Shown: piece by piece, positions 5,733-10,287 of the stretch
Layout: every line of letters begins with the position of its first letter
How positions within the stretch are numbered: the stretch's first letter is position 1
Assembly (NCBI GenBank): GCA_018064695.1
Contig: JAGHUU010000319.1
Coordinates: forward strand, 1-10,287
Reading direction: 5' to 3'
Length of the DNA: 10,287 bases
DNA from: Candidatus Blautia equi
GTDB lineage: Bacteria; Bacillota; Clostridia; Lachnospirales; Lachnospiraceae
The notes under the pieces: model-generated
Told to the model about the DNA's origin: nothing
Databases searched by the model: none
The model's input: only the letters and a program-made list of their open reading frames with translations
Position numbers and translations under genes: made by a program

Positions 5733-6431
5733 TTATTTATCTTTTCCGTAAGAACCGTATTTTCCGTAATATCTTCCATAGTACTTGCCATAGAATCCAT
5801 TCTTATGCATGTCAACTTTATTGAGAATAACACCAAGAATAGGGCTTGCACTCTTGTTCAGCTGTTCAATGACCTCCTGAACAAAACGATAGCTGACGGT
5901 TCCGGCCTCAACAACAACTACGGAGCCATCACATTCATCGGCAATAATAGCACTGTCGATAACACTTCCAAGAGGAGGAGTATCGATGAGAATATAATCA
6001 TAGATCGGTCTTACAAAGGAAAGGAATTCCTTGAAATATTTACCACTCAGCAGCTCGGCCGGGTTTGGCGGTACTTTTCCGGCATAAATGATATGCAGTT
6101 TATTATAGTTGGTGGCATAAACTACATTTTCAAGGCTCTCCTGCTTTGATAACAGATGGGATAAACCTAAAACCTCCTCAGTAACCTCGGTACGTCCGAT
6201 GAGGACAGATTTACGAAGGTCGGCATCCACAAGGAGTACCTTTTTTCCGGATTCAGCAAGGGAAGCTGCCAGATTCAGGGTAACAGAACTCTTACCTTCA
6301 TTAGGGGTACAGCTTGTGATAGCGATTACTTTTTTATCTTCTCCGCAGAATAAAAGATTGGTACGCAGAGATTTGTAGGACTCATTTGCAGTATAGTCAA
6401 GTTTTGGGATATTAATGGTTATGGTTTTCAT
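5733..6431 (-). CDS. Bacterial tyrosine kinase (BY-kinase) of the CapB/CpsD/YwqD type
   Basis: Cytoplasmic P-loop tyrosine kinase that autophosphorylates on a C-terminal tyrosine cluster and works with the Wzz-like membrane protein to control polymer length and export. The 232 residues show Walker A SCTPNEGKSS (40-49), Walker A' VLLVDADLR (65-73) and Walker B YILIDTPP (146-153). The C-terminal cluster has seven Tyr between 214 and 228, in a GKYYGRYYGKYGSYG pattern. ANESYKSLRTNL (15-26) is the conserved N-terminal motif that supports oligomer contacts. Its ATG (6431) overlaps the stop of the Wzz-like gene by one base (TAATG), typical of a split Gram-positive kinase with its activator. Its partner phosphatase is two genes upstream. 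All expected motifs are intact. Confidence 0.95.
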   Translation of the reverse strand: MKTITINIPKLDYTANESYKSLRTNLLFCGEDKKVIAITSCTPNEGKSSVTLNLAASLAESGKKVLLVDADLRKSVLIGRTEVTEEVLGLSHLLSKQESLENVVYATNYNKLHIIYAGKVPPNPAELLSGKYFKEFLSFVRPIYDYILIDTPPLGSVIDSAIIADECDGSVVVVEAGTVSYRFVQEVIEQLNKSASPILGVILNKVDMHKNGFYGKYYGRYYGKYGSYGKDK

Positions 6432-7177
6432 TATCTGCGTCTCCCTTTATGTTTTCTCTTTTTGGATTTCTTTTCGCTCTCTACCATTGGGATGGCACCA
6501 AGAACACTGAGTCCCAGGTATTTCTCTACATCCTCCTGAGTCTGAATGGTATCATTGATGAGATAGTTCAGAAGAATGATAAAGATCGCAATGGCAGCAC
6601 CGGCAAATACACCAAGCATACCGTTCTTTGTGGTATTCGGGCTGGATTTTGTCTGTGGAATGTTAGCAGCATCTACCATATTAACGGCATCGATATCCAT
6701 TACGCTCTTGATATGGCTGGAACCAACCTCACGAAGTGCATTTGCGATATCGCAGGCTCTGTAAGGATCCACATCCTCTACAGTAATAGAAAGGATACGT
6801 GTATCAGTCTTGTTGGAAACACTCATCATTCCAAGAAGCTGGGCGCTTGTCATATCCAGTCCAAGCTGAGAGATAACTCCCTCTGTAACGGTACGGCTCT
6901 TAATAAGCTCCACATAGTCCTTTGTCAGAGACAGGGAGGTCTGCATATCACTACTGCTAAGAGTCTCTCCGTTCTGTCGGTTTAATACATACATACTGGT
7001 TGTGGATTTAAATTTTGGTGTGATAAGGAACATTGTCACAGCTATGGTGGCAAGGCCTACTGTCAGACCGGCAAGAATGATGATCCATGCTCTGTGAAGG
7101 AGCAGGGAGATGATCTCCATAAGGTCAATTTCAATTTCATCGTTTGCCTGTTTTTTTTCAAAGTCCATCTTTTCCAA
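6431..7177 (-). CDS. Wzz-family chain-length regulator / BY-kinase activator (CapA/CpsC/YveK type)
   Basis: Membrane adaptor that sets polysaccharide chain length and activates the BY-kinase through its cytoplasmic end. The 248 residues contain membrane segments at about 32-53 and 187-205 with an extracytoplasmic domain between them. EIDLMEIISLLLHRAWII (16-33) is the usual N-terminal Wzz motif. The Pro-rich stretch IPQTKSSP (173-180) precedes TM2, and EDVEKYLGLSVLGAIP (215-230) followed by a very basic tail KKSKKRKHKGRRR is the kinase-contact region. The start is uncertain: TTG at 7177 has AAGGA 7 bases upstream, while ATG at 7168 is in frame but 12 bases from AGGG. I prefer the TTG. It begins 10 bases after the phosphatase gene. 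Confidence 0.93.
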   Translation of the reverse strand: MEKMDFEKKQANDEIEIDLMEIISLLLHRAWIIILAGLTVGLATIAVTMFLITPKFKSTTSMYVLNRQNGETLSSSDMQTSLSLTKDYVELIKSRTVTEGVISQLGLDMTSAQLLGMMSVSNKTDTRILSITVEDVDPYRACDIANALREVGSSHIKSVMDIDAVNMVDAANIPQTKSSPNTTKNGMLGVFAGAAIAIFIILLNYLINDTIQTQEDVEKYLGLSVLGAIPMVESEKKSKKRKHKGRRR

Positions 7178-7187
7178 TTTCCCTTCC

Positions 7188-7898
7188 TTATAAATTTATG
7201 ATTTTATACGGATTTGTTATAAAAATACGATCCGCATAATCTTCCCCAAGTTTTTTTGCGGCATATGCATATGCTTCGCCAATGCGGCTGACGCGTTCAC
7301 GGCAGTCATGACAGTCAGATCCGACAAAAGAAAGAAGATCATACTGCATGAGCTTTTTGCAGAAGCGTTTTACGCTAAAGCCCTCTTTGCCTATGATGCT
7401 GTCGGCATTCACCTGCATTCTGGCACCCATCTCCGCAAGCTCCTCAATAAAATCGTACTGTTTATAAAGAGCCTCATATCTTTCAATATGTGCGATGACA
7501 GGTTTATAACCGGCCGAAATAAGTGAATAGACACGTTCCTTTATATGGGAAGCACTGTCCCCGCCGGAGAATTCCACCAGAACATATCTTGAGCCCGCCA
7601 TAGTGGAGACCTGTTCTTTTTTCAGCATGCTTACCATCTCCATGGTAGAGTGGAACTCACAGCCTAAATACAGATTGAGTTCCAGCTTATCTGCTTCTCT
7701 TTTAAGAAGAGCAAACTGCTTCTTAACGGTCTGCAGATCGGTCTCAAACATTTTAAAACGGAAATGCGGGGTGGCAATGATATTCTTTACACCCTGTTTT
7801 TTCTCCATCAGAAGCATGTTTACCGCTTCTTCCAGATTGCGTGCGCCATCATCCACACCGGGAATTATGTGGCAATGAACATCAAATAATTCTTTCAT
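7188..7898 (-). CDS. PHP-type protein-tyrosine phosphatase (CpsB/YwqE type)
   Basis: Metal-dependent tyrosine phosphatase that dephosphorylates the BY-kinase, completing its phosphorylation cycle. The 236 residues show the PHP ligands: His8 and His10 in DVHCHIIPGVDDGA, Asp17 in the same motif, His45 in ATPHF, Glu109 in VLVEF, His137 in HIER, and Asp195 and His197 in GSDCHD. Spacing matches the pneumococcal CpsB ligands well. AGGAGG is 6 bases before the ATG at 7898. The gene heads the trio phosphatase, Wzz-like protein, BY-kinase. It lies 129 bases after rfbA, across a gap with hairpins, so it may have separate expression from the sugar genes. I do not see a convincing promoter there. Confidence 0.95.
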   Translation of the reverse strand: MKELFDVHCHIIPGVDDGARNLEEAVNMLLMEKKQGVKNIIATPHFRFKMFETDLQTVKKQFALLKREADKLELNLYLGCEFHSTMEMVSMLKKEQVSTMAGSRYVLVEFSGGDSASHIKERVYSLISAGYKPVIAHIERYEALYKQYDFIEELAEMGARMQVNADSIIGKEGFSVKRFCKKLMQYDLLSFVGSDCHDCRERVSRIGEAYAYAAKKLGEDYADRIFITNPYKIINL

Positions 7899-7918
7899 CA
7901 GCTGCCTCCTATGTAACT

Positions 7919-7944
7919 TGACATGGAAGCCTTTGCTTCAGTCA
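7919..7944 (-). promoter_or_regulatory. Hairpin in the leader of the phosphatase gene
   Basis: On the minus strand GAAGC-AAAG-GCTTC (7939-7926) is extended by TGAC (7944-7941) and GTCA (7922-7919) across a small internal loop. It lies just upstream of the AGGAGG at 7910-7905. It has no T run after it, so it is not a terminator. A role in translation or mRNA stability is inferred, and it may be chance. Confidence 0.3.
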
Positions 7945-7960
7945 GAGTCTTACTATTTAT

Positions 7961-7990
7961 GCACAAAAATAACAGCTATGAGAACATAGC
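7961..7990 (-). terminator. Weak intrinsic terminator or attenuator after rfbA
   Basis: On the minus strand GCTATG-TTCT-CATAGC (7990-7975) is a perfect 6-base-pair hairpin followed by TGTTATTTTTG. The stem is short and has three G-C pairs, so termination is likely partial. It lies 37 bases after the rfbA stop and would separate the glf-rfbA pair from the phosphorylation genes. Confidence 0.4.
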
Positions 7991-8027
7991 ACTGAAAGTA
8001 TACATCATCGCATACACATTTTCAAGC

Positions 8028-8918
8028 TTATTTGTCCACGTATTTTCCGTCAAGAATATCCTTAAGGTACTGACCGTACTGATTTTTCTTAAGCGTTTCA
8101 TAGGTAGCATAGAGATCATCTCTGCTGATCCAGCCGTTTAAGTAAGCAATTTCCTCCAGGCAGGCAACCTTTCTATGCTGATGAGTCTCTACTGTTTTCA
8201 CAAAATTTGTGGCATCTACAAGGCTCTCATGGGTTCCGGTATCCAGCCAGGTGAAGCCCTGACCAAGAACCTCCACATTGAGTTTGCCTTCTTCCAGATA
8301 AATGCGGTTCAGGTCGGTGATCTCAAGTTCTCCTCGTTTGGAGGGCTTCAGCCCCTTGGCATATTCAACTACTCTGTTATCGTAGAAATAAAGACCGGTA
8401 ACACAATAATTGCTCTTTGGTTTTTCCGGCTTCTCTTCTATACTGATGGCTCTTCCCGCAGAATCAAATTCCACGATACCAAAGCGCTCCGGATCATCCA
8501 CATAATAACCAAATACAGTAGCGCTGTTTCCGTTTTCCGCATAGGCAACGGCTTCTTTCAGTTTCTTCTTAAAACCGTGACCGGAGAAAATGTTGTCTCC
8601 AAGGATCATGGCAACTGTGTCATCACCAATGAACTCTTCTCCGATGATAAATGCCTGCGCCAGTCCATCCGGTGAAGGCTGTACCGCATACTGAAGACGA
8701 ATGCCAAACTGGGAACCATCACCCAGAAGATCCTGAAAACGCGGCGTATCCTGCGGTGTGGAAATAATGAGGATATCCTGGATCCCTGCGTTCATAAGAA
8801 CAGACAGAGGATAATAGATCATAGGTTTATCATAAATAGGAAGCAGCTGCTTACTGGTAACCTTGGTAAGGGGATAAAGTCTGGTGCCGGATCCTCCGGC
8901 TAACACGATACCTTTCAT
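8028..8918 (-). CDS. rfbA: Glucose-1-phosphate thymidylyltransferase RmlA
   Basis: Makes dTDP-glucose from glucose 1-phosphate and dTTP in the cytoplasm, the first step toward dTDP-rhamnose and other dTDP-sugars. The 296 residues match the usual length of the long tetrameric RmlA. Seen: the nucleotide-binding loop GGSGTRLYP (8-16), KQLLPIYDKPM with Lys23, PSPDGLAQAF (81-90), metal-binding GDN (107-109), IEEKPEKPKSN (160-170) and WLDTGT (224-229). The start follows glf by 7 bases, with AGGAG in the glf end; the spacing of 12 bases is long but the GIVLAGGSGTR N-terminus fixes the start. rfbB, rfbC and rfbD are not in the window, so the final sugar cannot be read from here. Confidence 0.96.
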   Translation of the reverse strand: MKGIVLAGGSGTRLYPLTKVTSKQLLPIYDKPMIYYPLSVLMNAGIQDILIISTPQDTPRFQDLLGDGSQFGIRLQYAVQPSPDGLAQAFIIGEEFIGDDTVAMILGDNIFSGHGFKKKLKEAVAYAENGNSATVFGYYVDDPERFGIVEFDSAGRAISIEEKPEKPKSNYCVTGLYFYDNRVVEYAKGLKPSKRGELEITDLNRIYLEEGKLNVEVLGQGFTWLDTGTHESLVDATNFVKTVETHQHRKVACLEEIAYLNGWISRDDLYATYETLKKNQYGQYLKDILDGKYVDK

Positions 8919-8925
8919 CTGATGC

Positions 8926-10044
8926 TTATTCTCCTAACTCTGCTGCTGCACATTTAAGGGCAGAATCGATAACTGCGTCCATATCGTAGTATTTATATTC
9001 TCCCAGACGTCCGCCAAAGATAATGTTTTTCTCGGCATCTGCAAGCTTTTTATACTCTTTAAAAAGATTTCCGTTTTTCACGTCATTTACAGGATAATAC
9101 GGCTCATCTCCCGGTTTCCATTCGGAGGAATACTCGCGGCTGATAATGGTCTTTGGAATATCATTTCCCTCGTCATCCTTGCCGAACTCAAACCATTTAT
9201 GCTCAATGATTCTGGTCCATGGAGTCTCGCGGTCTGTATAGTTCACTGCTGCATTTCCCTGGAAGTTTGGCTGATCCAATGTCTCATTCTCAAAACGAAC
9301 GGATCTGTACTCCAGATATCCAAGAGAATAGTGGAAATATGCATCAATAGGACCGGTATAGATGACTTTGTCAGCAAGTGCATCCAGTTCCTCTTTATGC
9401 TCCAGATAATCGGTGTTCAGGCGAACCTCAATGCCGTCCAGAAGATTCTCGATGAGTTTGGTATAACCACCAACCGGAATTCCCTGATACAGTGCATTGA
9501 AATAGTTATTATCAAAGGTAAAACGAACAGGAAGACGGCGGATAATGAATGCAGGAAGATCCTTGCAATCACGTCCCCACTGTTTTTCTGTGTAGCCTTT
9601 TACCAGTTTCTCAAAAATATCTCTTCCAACCAGAGAGATGGCCTGCTCTTCCAGATTCTGCGGCTCACCAGTGATCTCCTTGCGCTGCTCTGCGATCTTA
9701 GCTGCAGCTTCCTCAGGAGTTACTACGCCCCACATCTTATTGAAGGTGTACATATTGAACGGAAGGGAATAACGCCCACCCTTATAGTTAGCTACCGGAG
9801 AATGGGTAAAGCGGTTGAATTCGGCATAACGGGTAATGTAATCCCATACGGTTTTGTTGTTGGTATGGAAAATATGCGCACCATATTTGTGCACATGAAT
9901 GTTCTCGATTTTTTCTGTATAGATATTTCCTGCAATATTCGGACGTTTTTCAACAATCAGGACTTTTTTTCCGCAGTCTGCTGCTCTTCTGGCAAATACG
10001 GCACCGAAAAGGCCGGATCCAACTATTAAATAATCGTAAGACAT
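8926..10044 (-). CDS. glf: UDP-galactopyranose mutase
   Basis: FAD enzyme that converts UDP-galactopyranose to UDP-galactofuranose, the donor for galactofuranose in surface glycans. The 372 residues are the normal bacterial length. Seen: the FAD-binding GSGLFG (9-14) and VEKR (31-34), the signature YGAHIFHT (54-61), YTEKQWG (151-157, Trp156 stacking on the uridine in the family), RRLPVR (169-174), TRIIEHK (277-283), YYPV (316-319) and GGRLGEYKYYDMD (344-356). The Arg residues that hold the diphosphate in the family are present. AAGGAGA lies 5 bases before the ATG. It is the first gene of the group in this window, with a likely promoter just upstream, and implies that the polymer made by this cell contains galactofuranose. 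Confidence 0.97.
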   Translation of the reverse strand: MSYDYLIVGSGLFGAVFARRAADCGKKVLIVEKRPNIAGNIYTEKIENIHVHKYGAHIFHTNNKTVWDYITRYAEFNRFTHSPVANYKGGRYSLPFNMYTFNKMWGVVTPEEAAAKIAEQRKEITGEPQNLEEQAISLVGRDIFEKLVKGYTEKQWGRDCKDLPAFIIRRLPVRFTFDNNYFNALYQGIPVGGYTKLIENLLDGIEVRLNTDYLEHKEELDALADKVIYTGPIDAYFHYSLGYLEYRSVRFENETLDQPNFQGNAAVNYTDRETPWTRIIEHKWFEFGKDDEGNDIPKTIISREYSSEWKPGDEPYYPVNDVKNGNLFKEYKKLADAEKNIIFGGRLGEYKYYDMDAVIDSALKCAAAELGE

Positions 10045-10076
10045 ACTTCTCTCCTTTTATCATATAAATTGCAATA

Positions 10077-10105
10077 ATCTTAACACATTTTTAACAATTA
10101 TACAA
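10077..10105 (-). promoter_or_regulatory. Candidate promoter of glf
   Basis: On the minus strand TTGTAT (10105-10100), 17 bases and TAAGAT (10082-10077), with TGT directly before the -10 (extended -10). The start would be near 10070, about 25 bases before the ATG. The -35 is poor (3 of 6), so the call rests on the extended -10 and position. Confidence 0.45.
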
Positions 10106-10124
10106 GCTATCAATGTGTGCCCTA

Positions 10125-10133
10125 TGATATAAT
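10125..10133 (+). promoter_or_regulatory. Possible plus-strand extended -10 element
   Basis: TGATATAAT at 10125-10133 is a perfect extended -10 on the plus strand, directed into the hairpin block at 10146-10287. No -35 is found at 16-18 bases. It is AT-rich sequence, so chance is a fair alternative. Confidence 0.25.
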
Positions 10134-10145
10134 ACGAAGTAATAG

Positions 10146-10287
10146 GTTACAGTTCACACGGCACCTAATCACTCGCTGATTAGGTGACCGGAGAAAGTGA
10201 TTCAGGGGTGAGCAGGCATTTTTGCGAAGCAAAACTTTACATATGCCTGCGAAGTTACTGTTTGCTGGCTTGCCAGTGAACAGTAAC
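10146..10287. repeat. Non-coding block of nested inverted repeats with matching inverted ends
   Basis: This 142-base stretch holds no gene. Its ends, GTTACAGTTCAC (10146-10157) and GTGAACAGTAAC (10276-10287), are inverted copies with one mismatch in 12. Inside are three hairpins. CACCTAATCA/TGATTAGGTG (10162-10171 and 10177-10186) is perfect, with loop CTCGC. GCAGGCAT/ATGCCTGC (10212-10219 and 10243-10250) encloses TTTTGC-GAA-GCAAAA (10220-10234). GTTACTGTT/AACAGTAAC (10254-10262 and 10279-10287), with its inner arms, forms a near-continuous 15-pair stem around CTTG. Direct GTTAC-x-GTT also recurs at 10254. The form suggests a small non-autonomous element or REP-like repeat, or a structured RNA. 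No flanking duplication can be tested because the block ends at the window edge. Confidence 0.55.

Noticed and set aside
5735..5802. Tyr/Gly-rich tail of the BY-kinase considered as a low-complexity artefact or frameshift
   Set aside because: A C-terminal tyrosine cluster is the known autophosphorylation region of these kinases and is in frame to a normal stop.
7918..7923. Perfect TTGACA on the plus strand
   Set aside because: No -10 box occurs 16-19 bases downstream, and there is no plus-strand gene to serve.
9199..10029. Plus-strand ORF of 276 codons opposite glf
   Set aside because: It is antisense to a fully conserved glf, with no domain and no ribosome binding site.
10146..10287. Hairpin block considered as a tRNA or tandem tRNA fragment
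   Set aside because: There is no cloverleaf, no T-loop GTTC-A consensus in the right place and no acceptor stem; the long perfect palindromes do not fit a tRNA.

Overview
The window reads as chromosomal DNA of a Gram-positive, low-to-mid GC member of the Clostridia, most likely a Lachnospiraceae gut bacterium. The grounds are the gene order rplU-prp-rpmA-obgE-yhbY-nadD, an L27 with the cleavable N-terminal extension typical of Firmicutes, strong AGGAGG-type ribosome binding sites, and a Gram-positive type exopolysaccharide control set (PHP phosphatase, two-TM Wzz protein, separate BY-kinase). Genus is inference. All genes I can support lie on the minus strand, so transcription runs from high to low coordinates.

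Layout from right to left. At 10146-10287 there is a non-coding block of nested inverted repeats with matching inverted ends, which looks like a small dispersed element and stops exactly at the window edge. Next come glf (UDP-galactopyranose mutase) and rfbA (dTDP-glucose pyrophosphorylase), 7 bp apart. After a 129-bp gap with two small hairpins come the tyrosine-phosphorylation genes: PHP phosphatase, Wzz-like membrane protein and BY-kinase. The last two overlap as TAATG. A membrane-anchored protein with two Ig-like domains and a Pro/Thr linker follows 19 bp later, and a perfect 14-bp terminator hairpin closes the group. No glycosyltransferase, flippase or polymerase gene is present.

From 4751 to 3408 a secreted SH3-domain protein ends in eleven tandem VVPDTP-like hexapeptides. 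Its probable promoter has its -35 box in the loop of the preceding terminator. I see no terminator between this gene and the ribosomal operon.

From 3356 to 1 lies the housekeeping block. A good sigma-A promoter and a structured leader (candidate L21 leader) precede rplU, prp and rpmA. An intrinsic terminator or attenuator follows, then obgE, yhbY and the start of nadD, which is open at the window edge. Prp is the protease that trims L27, so substrate and processing enzyme are co-encoded with a 4-bp gap.

Working together: RmlA and Glf make the activated sugars dTDP-glucose and UDP-galactofuranose. The phosphatase, Wzz and BY-kinase control polymer length and export. The Ig-like protein is an uncharacterised candidate partner at the membrane. 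No wholly new system is proven. The best leads are the Ig-like protein tied to the BY-kinase, the terminator-embedded promoter of the repeat-rich SH3 protein, and the structured element at the right edge.
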